This document shows, in pieces, positions 1 through 12,688 of a stretch of 64,000 bases of DNA. Source of the stretch: Halocaridina rubra (lineage: Eukaryota > Arthropoda > Malacostraca > Decapoda > Atyidae); assembly GCA_037179515.1 (NCBI GenBank), contig JAXCGZ010000105.1, positions 81,001-145,000 of the forward strand, in the 5' to 3' direction. Position 1 is the first letter of the stretch; each line of letters starts with the position of its first letter. Below the pieces are notes generated by a model that did no database searches, had not been told where the DNA came from, and saw nothing but the letters and a program-made list of their open reading frames with translations. The position numbers were made by a program, and so were the translations under genes.

Positions 1-134
1 ATGAAAAGTATGACGATAAAACCAAAGTAAAGGTGGAGAGGCAGTGAATCTATTAAAGATAATGAAAGGTGTTTTCTGAAGGACGGTTTCTCCACATTCT
101 TCTCAGGTTGTGCGAAGGCTCTTAGAGCTACACA
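1..134. other. Unassigned left flank
   Basis: No coding or repeat feature is recognised before the first Tigger-type terminus at about 135. Confidence 0.4.
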
Positions 135-1201
135 CAGGGGTCCTCGGTGTACGCGATCCTAGAGCTACAATGTTTTGTCGTTACGACACAGGCCCGTGAA
201 TTATTAATAAATTACTAATTAAGCAATTTTTCGACCTACTTGATTTGTTTGGTAAATACAAACTTCGCGTGATGAACAGTTTGTGAGCATGGCGGACGAA
301 TACACAGTTAGCAGCACTGTAGTATACAGGGGATCCCTGATTCACGTGATCCCCGACTCACACTATTAAGTTGTTACCATATAGGCCAATAAATAATTAA
401 TATATTATTAATAAATCTATTTCCGACCTACCTCGCTGGTGCAGTAAATTTAAACTGCGCATGTGCTGAACACCTTGTGAGCTTATCAGACGAATACACA
501 GCTAACGCCACAGCTGTATTCATATATATAAAGTTAATGGCTATATTTATTCATTTGTTTATGTATTTGGTTATATTGAAGGATTATATTGAATTTATTT
601 GCAAAATTACCAAACACCTAGCCATAAATACAATTTTTATGCAAAATAGTTTGTTTAGCGTCAAAAAAGAATACGTTGGCAAGCAGCATTAGAAGAGGAA
701 GAAGAACCACAGCTCAGTTTATTCTCACCCACCATATTGTTATTGTCCTCATCTGCTTTCTCGTTAGTTTTGCTTATATTTGCTCATTATTGACCTTACT
801 ATATCCCCCAAGGATAGTGATGATATTTCTGATGGCATTGCTGCGAAGAAAAGAAAAGCAATCACTATGGAACCTAAAGTTGTAATACTGAAACACTTGG
901 AAAAGGGAGAAACTGCTACAAACTTTGGCCACTCATTGGGATTAGCCTGTTTGACCATGGCGATGATCATCAAGGATAAAGTACTTTTACTATTTTTATG
1001 CTTTAGATTACACACGTAGAGGTAAGCAATAATGTATAGTGTAGGTTTACTATTATTTATTATTTTTCTATGTTTTAGAGTATTAATTTTTAACATTGAT
1101 GGGGAACCTAGGTTTGAATTTAGGTGTTTTCCGACTTACAATGATTTTCGTGTTAAGACAGCTGTCAGGAACGGAACCCTGTCATAAATCGAGAACCCCC
1201 T
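135..1201 (+). mobile_element. Tigger/pogo element A1, internally deleted
   Basis: The left end CAGGGGTCCTCGGTGTACGC at about 135 and the right end near 1,165-1,201 (aaccctgtcataaatcgag) form degenerate inverted termini of Tigger type. Between them lie a repeated 5' subterminal region and a short piece of the transposase N-terminus (780-966). The 3' non-coding part follows, corresponding to about 3,520-3,700 of the neighbouring copy. The catalytic domain is missing, so this is a non-autonomous deletion derivative. A second CAGGGG-like start at 327 suggests that the left end itself is duplicated. Confidence 0.65.
780..1016 (+). pseudogene. Tigger transposase N-terminal HTH fragment (A1)
   Basis: This frame encodes a basic patch (AAKKRKAITMEPKV) followed by KHLEKGETATNFGHSLGL. 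That is the start of the psq/CENP-B-type helix-turn-helix found at the N-terminus of pogo/Tigger transposases. The same motif recurs at about 1,672-1,860 and 9,376-9,480. The reading frame leaves transposase sequence after IIKDK, where an internal deletion joins it to the element's 3' region. It cannot encode a transposase. Confidence 0.65.
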
Positions 1202-3720
1202 TAATATAAATATAAATTTAATGGCTTTATTTAGTTATTTGTTTATCTATTTGGTTATTGGAAAGACTCAGATTTAATGTATTAACAAAATTACAAAATA
1301 CATAGCTATAGATATAATCTTCATGCGAACAGTTTGTTGAGCATGGCAGACGAGTACGTCGTCACGCAGCATTGTTGTATATGTATATATCAAGGTAAGG
1401 GTTTTATTTATGTTTATTTGTTTATGTATTTGGTTATTTGAAGAAATTAGATTTAATTAATTTACAAAATTACTAATTATATAGGTGTAAATATAATCTT
1501 CATGGGAAAAAGTTTGTTGAGCGTGGTAAAAGAATATGCTGTTACGCGGCATTAGACTGAGAAGAAGAAGAAGCGTCGCTCAGTTCACTCTTGTATGCCA
1601 TATTGTCCTCGTGCGTATCCAATCTCTCGTTCTTTTCACTCGTGTTCACTTGTTATTGACCTGTTCTATACCTCCCAAGCATATTGGTGATTCTTCTGAT
1701 TGCAGTGCTTCAAAGAAAAGGAAAGCCATCACCATTGAAGTTAAAGTAGAAATAGTAAAACACTTGGAAAAGGGGGAAACTGCTATGAACATTAGCCACT
1801 CACTGGGGTTAGCCCGTTCAACCATGGCGAGAATCATTAAGGATAAAGATCGCATCTTTACACATGTGAAGCTTCTGCTCCTATGATGTCCACTGTGATT
1901 ACTAAGCAGTAAATCACCTTATGATTGAGATAGAAAGGTTATTAGTGCTTTAGCTGGATGACCAGCTTCGACGGTGTATACCAGTGTCCCTCCTGTTGAT
2001 TCAGGAGAAATGTAAAATATTGTTTAATGCCGTGAAAAAGGAATAGGGGGAAAGGAGTGAAAGTTAATAGTTTGCTGCCAAGAGGGGTGGGTTTATGCAT
2101 TTTAAGACTCGTGCTAATTTGCGTACCCTAAGGGTGCAAAGTGAAACTGCTAGTAATGATGAGAAAGCAGCATTAAAGTTTTGCTGTGTATTAGTAGAAA
2201 TAATTAGGGAGGAGGGTCACCATGCCGAACAAGTATTTAACATGCATGAATCTGACTTGTTCTGGAAGCGTATGCCTAGTTGTACGTACGTAACCAAGGA
2301 GGAGAAGATAGCAAGGAGAGACTGACTTTGGTTTTGGGGGCTAATGCTGCTGAGACATCTAGCTAAATCCCTTGTTAGTTTACTTGGCAGAAAATCCAAG
2401 ATCACTCAAAGGCATTTGGAAGGGTCAATTGCCTGTTATCTGGAAGTTCAACAAGAAGGCTTGGATAACCCTTCAGATTTTTGAGGACTGGTTCAGTAAC
2501 CAATTTTTGCCAGAAGTAGAGAGGTGCTGTACTTTCAAGGGTGTGCCCTTTAAGGTGTTACTAGTGCTGGACAATGCCCCTGGTCACCCTGTCCAATTGG
2601 ATGACGTTCATCCTAATATCAAGGTGGTTTACCTTCCTATTAATACCACTTCCCTGTCACAGCCAATGGGTCAGGGTGTCATTGCCTCTTTCAAGGCCTG
2701 CTACCTCCGATGAACAATTACTATGGCACTCAGGGCAACTGAGAAGAGCAAGAACTTGACTCTCAAGGAGTTTTGGAAGCCGTACAATATTCTTCATGCT
2801 GTGAAGAATATTGCTGATTCTTGGGAGGAAGTTAAGCAGATGAACTTGAATGTTGTCTGGAAGAAACTGTTCCCCCAGTTTGTGAACGACTGCTGTGGCT
2901 TTGTGGAGACAATTGAGGCTGTCACCCTGAGTAAGGAGTTCAAATTGGAGGTGGTGTCTGCTGATGTAACAGAGCTGCTGGAATCTCATGGAGAGGAGTT
3001 ATCTGCTGAGGACGTAATTCAAGAAGAGGAGGAAATACTTAACCCAGAGCCCAAGAGATTCACAAGCATGGACATAAAAGAAGCTTAAGCCCTGATAGAG
3101 GTAGGGTTTGCAAAGTTCAAGGCTCAGGACCTCAACACTGCCAGGTACACTAAGGTCGTCAGAGGGGTCATGGATTCTCCGCGGTGTAACATGGAAATTT
3201 GTGTGGAGAAGAAGACAGCATCTTTCCAGACTTGCCTGGACCAATTCTGCTTGAAGGTAGAGCCCCCACCAACAAATCCTGTACCCTCTACCTCAGCTGC
3301 CTGTACAGACTCACCTGCCCCAGTATCTCCAGCATCTGCTGCAGGTACTCTTACCTCTCTAGACTCACCTGCCCCAGTCTCTTCAGCACCTGCCTCTCAG
3401 CTTCCTCCTTATAAGCCTGCCTCATACTCCTTTGTAGCGACCTTTCCAGTGTGCATGCTAACCACACAAGTAAAGGTAAGCAATCCTGCATTATGTCTTA
3501 GATTATGCGTGTAAAGGTAAGAAATATTGTAAAGTGTGCTTTTACTATTTTTATGTCTTAGATTAGGAACTTAGAATTTGTTTCTTTGATTTAGATTATT
3601 TATTTTTTGCATGGGTGGAGGACCTAGGTTTGTGTTCAGGTGTGTTCTGACTTACAATGAAAATTGGGTTACAACACTTTTCTGGAAAGGAACCCTGTTA
3701 TAAATCGAGGACCCTCTGTA
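1202..3720 (+). mobile_element. Tigger/pogo element A2, nearly full length, no clear 5' terminus
   Basis: This copy lies head-to-tail after A1. It starts in 5' subterminal sequence (repeats of gtttgttgagc plus a following ATG-like segment at about 1,332 and 1,511) and has no own CAGGGG start. It carries a decayed transposase gene. It ends at 3,688-3,720 with a terminus whose complement (CAGAGGGTCCTCGATTTATA) matches the left end of A1. The A1/A2 layout could be two insertions or a tandem duplication that lost one terminus. Confidence 0.7.
1672..3514 (+). pseudogene. Decayed Tigger transposase (A2)
   Basis: The order of recognisable parts is as follows. An HTH (SASKKRKAITIEVKVEIVKH) lies at about 1,704-1,860. 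A CENP-B-like middle part follows at about 2,020-2,200. The start of the DDE domain (VFNMHESDLFWKRMPS) lies at about 2,230-2,280. The core (LLVLDNAPGHP) lies at about 2,560-2,590, followed by SQPMGQGVIASFKA at about 2,665. The C-terminal part (2,723-3,088) ends in a Pro/Ser/Ala-rich tail. The family uses three aspartates; here the first is His and the third is Gly, and there are several frameshifts and stops. The expected start codon reads ATA before PPKH. The protein cannot be active. The identification rests on the DDE_1 motifs and is secure. Confidence 0.8.
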
Positions 3721-5825
3721 CTCGTATTTTAATTTATTTTTTGTGGAGGACTTTTTGAAATCATTAACCTAGCACCCCATAAACAATTTGAAGACATAAA
3801 AGTACTGAGAAGTCAAAAAGAACTAATTACTGGGCTGTGTAAAACACTTAAGTGTACTGGCTGTATCTGTATGACACAGATTTATTGAATGCAGCGTGCC
3901 AGCATAACAAAATTTAGCAAAATTCCACCAGTATAAGCAAACACTAAATTACCTAGACAGACTAATTGGATAACTGTTGGATAATATATCTCACAAATTT
4001 CACATATTAGGTTCCTAAGGCTACTGAAAAATACTATTTAAAGTTCAACATTACTATATTTTAGTTATAAAATGCATGAATTCAAAACAAATTGCCTAAA
4101 TGAGTAAATAATTTCTTAGTAAATCCAAGTTACTCAGTACAAAGTAAATTAAGATAAAGTGGAAAATTTAACTGCTGCACCAGAGCAACACAAATTACTA
4201 AATGATTGAATGAATTACAAATGACGCAAAAAATGTACAAGGATGATGTCAGAACCTCACCTGAATTTCTTCACAACTTCCGTTAAGAAAATTAATCTCA
4301 CTTGACCTATTGTTTAAGGTCTGAACCTTTAATAAGTCACAAAACACAAAATGCACGAGAATTAGTGAAGTGACTTAGGGTTGAATATGTAAAAACAAAA
4401 TACAGCTTTCTCATCTTTACCAACTAGACAGTTAAAAGAAGAAATAAGTCTGTGTTTAATAATCTTACTTTCGGCATCTTAGTTACCATAGGTATTAACA
4501 TAGGGACATTAAGACGCATATAATTCAAATTTCCATATGCAGTTACCTGCAAATGGGAAAATATTATATTCAGTATTTTGATATAATAGATATATTTTGG
4601 GGCAGACTAGTGACTGATGGTATTTGTTTAGCATATAATATGTTAATTTCTATATTACCATAGTTTTGTTTAAATATGAAAGAGATTTTTACATAATACT
4701 ATCATAATTTCAGGTCAGAAATGAGAACTTCTATTTAAATATTGTCTTTGTGGATAAATTAATCTGTTTAGTAATTACTTGTAATACTAGTATTTATGTA
4801 GAAGAACCTGTTCATAGACGTGGAACATAGCTCAGGGAATTCAACCTTCAGGTTGCTTCAAAGAGCTATTAGTGTTAGTGCATAATTTTATAAACCAGAT
4901 GCTGATAGCAGGTAGTAGTCATGTCAAGGATATAACAGTTGACAGTATGCACTTTCCTGTAGCTACTTCTGCAGTCTTGATTAGTTTGCAAATTCCAAGG
5001 ATTCTAATCATAACTCATTTTATCAAATAGGAAAAATTTAATCTTAGTAAAGCAGAATTTTACAGTGTGATAGTTACACTTGCTTTGAATAACTTTTTCT
5101 CTGCTCCTTAGTGCTATGTTTTCTGCATTATATTTAGAATAGACAGGTTTAGAAATATGGTAGGGAGACTGGTTTAGCAGCTGCTGAATACTATATATGT
5201 ATTGAGTGTAATGTTAAAAAAATTGTAGACAGTATTCACCAGGTAATCGGTAAACTAACAACTTTATGTACATACAGTTGTCCTTCATCTTACACAAACA
5301 GTTGGTTCCACCACAAGCTGCGTAAGACAATATTTGTTTATAGTCAAAAGTATTTAAAGGTGTCAGCACTTTGCATATAATCTATTCTTAATCTTTCGTG
5401 TACTTTAAGCCATGCCTAGATAACTGAATATTACTTCAGCATTACCTGATGCAGTTTGAATTACATGTACAGTACCCTGTATATGATATAGCAGTACTAT
5501 AGCTATTTTAAAGTGACATATAACAGTACGCAGGTTTACTACACCTCTGTCTGAATTATATGTGATTCGTTATACAGTTTTCCACAATCATGTTATAAGT
5601 TCTATTTACTGCACAGTAAAATTAGTTTAAAACCATTTTGAATATAACGATAATAATAAATTTTCAGAAAATATAAAATGTTCTAGTGAAAAGGTTTAAT
5701 AAACCTCCATCTGAGCAATCATGACTCAGAAGGAAATATATTTCACAAGTGTGGTTACTTGGGTGCATTATGAATATAAAGAACTAATTGCAATGGAAGA
5801 TGATAGAGTTGCAGTTGGAATACAT
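3721..5825. other. AT-rich DNA without recognised feature
   Basis: About 2.1 kb with no ORF of note, no long tandem repeat and no recognisable transposon end. It could include intron of SPRYD3, whose upstream exons are not seen in the window. Confidence 0.4.
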
Positions 5826-5884
5826 GAGTAATCCCTCACTCTATCGTGGTTCACCTATCGCGGGGTGTGTGATGGTGGTGTGTG

Positions 5885-5942
<58 letters not shown>

Positions 5943-6535
5943 CACACACACACACACCAGGATGGGCCAAAAAATGATAAAGTAAAACAGCCTTTATCAG
6001 GCTGTAAAGAGAAACAGAGATGGAGAGTGTAATGACCTGTCAGATGTGAAGGGATTATAAAAGATGTGTAATGAATATCCAGCTCTCTGCTGGGTTTTAA
6101 TATACCTCTTCATTATTTTCATGATGTCTATTCCAATAATTCTACTTAGATCTTATTATTATTATTGTTATTATTATTATTGGCAACAATAATTTTCCTT
6201 TGATGATGATTGTGGAGATTATTATCATCATTATTATTATTATTATTAAGGGCTCATCATTGTTTGTACATCTGTTGGTTTATTTACTTTAATAACTGTG
6301 TACAGTGCCCCTCCCTAGTTGGCTGGGATAAAGAGAGTGTGGGGGGGTTCGGTAGAATAGAATGTTGGAGAGAGAGAGAGAGAGAGATCTTTAATTAACT
6401 TTTGTTCATTCAACCAAAACTACATTATTTATTGTAAAAATGATGGTTTGATTACAAATTCGTAATAATAATGATATTAATAATAAAAATAATAATAATC
6501 TCCGCAATCAACATCAAAGGACAATTATTGTTAAA

Positions 6536-6576
<41 letters not shown>

Positions 6577-6865
6577 GATCTAAGGAGAATTTTTGGAATA
6601 GACATCATGAAAGTAATGCAGAGGTATATTAAAACCCAGCAGAGAGCTGGATATTCATTACACATCTTTTATAATCCCTTCACATCTGACAGGTCATTAT
6701 CAGGGTGATAATTAATAAAGTTTTAAAAATTCATGATCACACCAGAACTCGTAATGGGTAATGGATTTAAGCTTGATAAATTTAGGATCAGAAGGGAAAT
6801 TGATGAAAATTGGCTTGGTAATACCGTAGATTCCTAGTAGGATAATAAATGCCATTATATATACA

Positions 6866-6868
<3 letters not shown>
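5826..6868. mobile_element. Foldback element F1, left part (non-autonomous, Tigger-type end)
   Basis: The left end at 5,826-5,864 reads aatccctcactctatcgtgg, a Tigger-type terminus. After a GT/T/CA-rich stretch (5,880-5,957) comes a LINE-tail-like segment (accaggatgggcc). A large inverted repeat follows: the left arm at about 6,030-6,230 is matched by its complement at about 6,495-6,695 (for example aatgacctgtcagatgtgaa against ttcacatctgacaggtcatt). The loop holds a short GA repeat. The element then runs into (TA)n at 6,868, where element F2 is inserted. The matching right end lies at 8,485-8,670. Confidence 0.65.
5880..5957. repeat. GT/poly-T/CA simple repeat
   Basis: A (GT)n run passes into about 42 T residues and then a (CA)n run, all inside foldback element F1. 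Confidence 0.9.

Positions 6869-6938
<70 letters not shown>
6868..6938. repeat. (TA)n microsatellite
   Basis: Almost pure TA dinucleotides between the body of F1 and the left end of F2. Confidence 0.95.
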
Positions 6939-6940
<2 letters not shown>

Positions 6941-6950
6941 TATATATATG

Positions 6951-8670
<1,720 letters not shown>

Positions 8671-9224
8671 TATATCATGAAAGTTTACCAGCAGAAAAAG
8701 AAATGAACAGTCCAGACATAGCTCAGTAACAAAGTTTATGAAAATATTAAACTAAGGAAATGGTGAAATTTACTGTGACAAATCAGACAATGATAGAAAT
8801 AAGAAATATAAAAAAAGATGAAAAGGTTGCCAAATTAATTAAGAAAATGACTGAATACTTATATCCATGTACTAGGTTGTCCCATAGCATAGCTGCCCGT
8901 TGCAGTACTACAGCTGAAAGTCTTTTGTACTTAAAAATGACTGTTCAAGACAGTTCGATGTTAAGTCTTCCTTCAGTTACGGTTCTTTTGCTATGCCTAC
9001 ATCTACACCAAATATTCCTGGATATTTGTTACACATCTCTTAGCACTCTCCATCTTTATTTCTATTTACTTTGTTTTCCTCGTGGCCAGGCCCTATGAGG
9101 GCAGGTGTGTGTGTGGTGGTCGTGTGTGTGTGTTTTTTTTTTTTTTTCCACAGAAAAAAAAGGTATAAAAATATGAAAATACTCTAGCAATACTGTACAG
9201 TATATTAATGAAAAAAGAATACAA
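8671..9224. other. Unassigned, with short GT/poly-T tract
   Basis: No recognised gene. A GTG-rich stretch followed by a T run lies at about 9,105-9,150. An open frame at 8,760-9,098 has no motif I recognise and is probably chance. Confidence 0.4.
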
Positions 9225-9375
9225 GTTGTCATCGGTTTACGAGGTTCTCGACCTACAACATTTCATGGTTGCGATGCATCTACCACAGATCATTAAGAAA
9301 TCCATTTTGACATACTTGGTTTGCGTCGTAAATACGAGCTTTGTGAGGGAACAGTTGGTTGAGCCTGGCAGAAGA

Positions 9376-10652
9376 ATGCGCTGTGAAAAAGGAGAAACTG
9401 CTACCTACATTGGCCAATCACTAGGGTTAAACCGTTCGACCGTGGCAACAATTATTCAGAATAGAGATCGCATCCTTGAACAAATGAAAGGTTCTGCTCC
9501 TATGAAGTCCACTGTGATAACTAAGCATTGTAGTTGCCAATGATTTAGATGGAAAGGTTATTAGTGCTTTGGCTTGATGACCATCATCAACAGCTTATCC
9601 CAGTGAGCCGTATGTTGATTCAGGAAAAAAGTCGAAAGATTGTTTAAGATCGTGAAAAGGGGGAAGAGAGTGAAAGTAAAGAGTTTGTTGCCAGTAGAGG
9701 TTGGTTTATGCACTTTAAGGCTCTCACTTATTTGCATAACCTGAAGGTGCAAAGTAAAGCTGCTAGTGGTGATGAAAGAGTATCAAGTGATTTTCCTACT
9801 GCATTGGCTCAGATAATTAGGGAGGGGGGGTTACTGTGCTGAACAATTCTGGCTTGTTCTGGAAGCGTATGCCTGGTCATACGTACATTGCCAAGGAGGA
9901 GCAGACAGCACAAGGCCGTAAGCCACCAAGGAGAGACAGACTTTGCTTTTGGGGGCTAATGCTGCTGCTGACTACAAGCTGAAGCCCTTGTTGGTGTACT
10001 TAGCAGAAAATCCGAGGGCATTTGAAAGGGTCAGTTGCCTGTCATCCAGAAGTCAAACACAAAGGCTTGGGTAACACTCCAGATTTTCGAAGACTCGTTC
10101 AGCCACCACTTTTGTGCCAGAAGTGGAGTGGTACTGTGCTTCCAAGAGCCTGCCATTTAAGGTGTTGCAAGTGCTGGACAATGCCCCTGGTCACCCTGCC
10201 TATTTGGATTACTTTTATGCTACTGTCAAGGTGGATTACCTTCCACCTAATACCACTGATCTGTTACACCAATGAATCAGGGTGTCATTGCCTCTTTCAA
10301 GGCCTACTACCTCCAAAGGACAATCACTATGGATCTCATTGCAACTGAGAAGGACAAGAACTTGACTCTCAAGGCATTTTGGAAATATTTCAACATTCTT
10401 AAAGCTGTCAAGAACATTACTGATTCTTGGGATGAAATTACGCAGACGAATTTGCATGGCATATGGAAGAAACTGTTTCCCCAGTTTGATAATGACTTTC
10501 ATGGCTCTGAGGAGACAGTTGAGGCTGTCATCAACAACAGTGTTGCCTTGAGTAAGCAGCTTTATTTGGAGCTGATGCTGTCACAAAGCTGCTGCAATCT
10601 CATGGAGAGGAGTTATCTGCTGAGGACCTCATTCAAATTGAGAAGTAGATGA
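9376..10652 (+). pseudogene. Decayed Tigger transposase (B)
   Basis: The HTH remnant (GETATYIGQSLGLNRSTVAT) lies at 9,376-9,480. The DDE start (GLFWKRMPGHTYIAKEE) lies at about 9,850-9,900. The core corresponding to VLDNAPGHP lies at about 10,170-10,200 in a shifted frame. The third acidic position reads MNQGVIASFKAYY at 10,272, Asp to Asn. The C-terminal part keeps the family pattern up to about 10,650. At least three frameshifts and several stops make it inactive. It is closely related to A2, including the Pro/Ser-rich tail that follows. Confidence 0.75.
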
Positions 10653-10904
10653 TTGAAGAGGAGGAAGAAATGCCAACCCGAGAGCCCAAAAAAATTACAA
10701 GCAAGGGTTTAGCAGAAGGTTTTGCCATGATAGAGGAAGGGTTGGCTATTTTTGAAGCTGAGGACCCCAACACTGCTAGGTACACTAAAGCCACCCGAGA
10801 GGTCATAGATTGCCTGTAGTGTTACAAGGAAATATGGGAGGAGAAGAAGAGGGTATCCTTCCAGACTAGCCTGGAACATTTCCTCAAGGAAGTGTAGGCC
10901 AACA

Positions 10905-11135
10905 AATGATTGTGTACCCTCTACCTCAGCAGCCTCTCCAGACTCACCTGCCCCAGTATCTCCAGCAACTGTTGCAGGTTCTCCTGCCTCTCCAAACTCA
11001 CATGCCTCATCACACTCACCTGCTCCAGTGTCTCCAGCACCTGCTGCAGGTACTCCTCCCTCTCCAGCTTCCTCCTCCCAAAAAGCCTGTCTCTCCCTCA
11101 GTTGCAACGCCCCTTCCAGTATGCAAGCCAATGAC
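10905..11135 (+). repeat. Pro/Ser/Ala-coding imperfect repeat in the transposase 3' part
   Basis: Imperfect repeats of a unit such as tcacctgccccagtatctcc, encoding SPAPVSPAPAAGT-like sequence, form the tail of transposase B. The same tail occurs in A2 at about 3,260-3,420. It is a shared feature of this subfamily. Confidence 0.6.
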
Positions 11136-11407
11136 AGGAGTAAAGGTAAGGAATTGTTCTCTTTTTTGTGTTACTATTTCATTTCAGTATTTTATATTTA
11201 CAACCTCCCTGTGTTTTTTTTAATCCTAAATACGTTTTCATATGTCAGAGAATGTTGTAATTTTAGGTCTTAGATTATGAGGTTTATTACTGCGTTAACA
11301 TAGATGGGTGACATAGGTGCTTATATAGGTGTGTTCTGACTTGCTAGGAAAACCAGGTTATGACCGTCATGAGGAACGGAACTCCCGTAGGTCGAGGATA
11401 CCCTGTA

Positions 11408-11806
11408 TGGTGATACAAAGGCTATAACAATGAAAGTTATGAAATATACGAGGGGGAGAGAAACGAACCTTCTAGATAATTCTCAGCATGTTTGTTGAGA
11501 AAAGCAATTCCTCTGGCTAACCCCCTAGGGCTGCCCCTGACAAGGACATTATTATTTCACAGCCAGACACAAGTGGTAATATGATGTCTTATATTTTTTT
11601 ATGATAGCAACAATGAACCAAGAAAACGTTGATGAAAAGGTTAAAAAAATCTTAAACAATCTGGCTTAAAGATGAAATCATTTCATTATGCAGTACACTA
11701 TACGTATGGTAATTTTTTTTTATTTTTTTATTTTTTATATTCAATTCACATGTTGGTTAACTCGTGTAAGATGTGGGATGACTGGTTTTTTTCTCTTCCT
11801 GGTAAG
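11408..11806. other. Probable SPRYD3 intron sequence
   Basis: T-rich sequence that ends in a pyrimidine tract and the AG acceptor at 11,805-11,806. No other feature is recognised. Confidence 0.5.
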
Positions 11807-12490
11807 GAATACCCAAAAAATCGTCACCCTGGATGGAACAGAGGAAGTATAGCTTATCATGCTGATGATGGCCGAGTATTCACTGGTAGCACTGTCGGTT
11901 CTTTATTTGGACCACGTTGCCATAAAGGAGATGTCATGGGCTGTGGTATAATATTTCCAAGAGATTATGTGTGTAATTATGATAGGTAAGATGTTCTCTT
12001 TGTATGCTATCTTAGAAACCAGCTCTTTTCTTGCTTTCTATCCCATCTTACTATTGTTATATATTCTTATTGTGTAATATACATATTACAAATGAGCACA
12101 CAACTTTAATTTCAAATCCTAATACCACTTAGGTTTTCTTACTTCTCATAGACATAGGGAAATATTGATTATGATACATATGTGTTTTGTATTTATTTTA
12201 TTAATGTGACACCGGGATGGAAACAAAAATTGCCCTCATAGGGCTCAGGCACCGAGAAAACATTTAAGCAAAAGTAGCAGCTTATGGACAAGACAGAAAT
12301 GTGAGGTTGATAAACAATAAAAAGACAGGCTGTAGAATAATCCGAGTATTGATGTCCTAAAAATGATGAGAAAGAAAACAAAGAGAAACAGAGATTCACT
12401 TGGGAATACTTTCCCTTATTACTCTAAAATACCAATAACCACTTAATCTTTTATTTTATGATCAGTGTCTTTGCCAGAAATTTTGCTCAT

Positions 12491-12588
<98 letters not shown>

Positions 12589-12591
12589 CTC

Positions 12592-12688
<97 letters not shown>

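Larger units (their letters stand above)
9225..11407 (+). mobile_element. Tigger/pogo element B
   Basis: The left end is degenerate (ttgtcatcggtttacgaggt near 9,225). The right end at about 11,375-11,407 (ggaacggaactcccgtaggt, then cgaggataccctgta) matches the other copies. The order of parts is the same as in A2, in the same orientation. The element lies about 400 bp upstream of the first SPRYD3 exon seen here. Confidence 0.7.
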
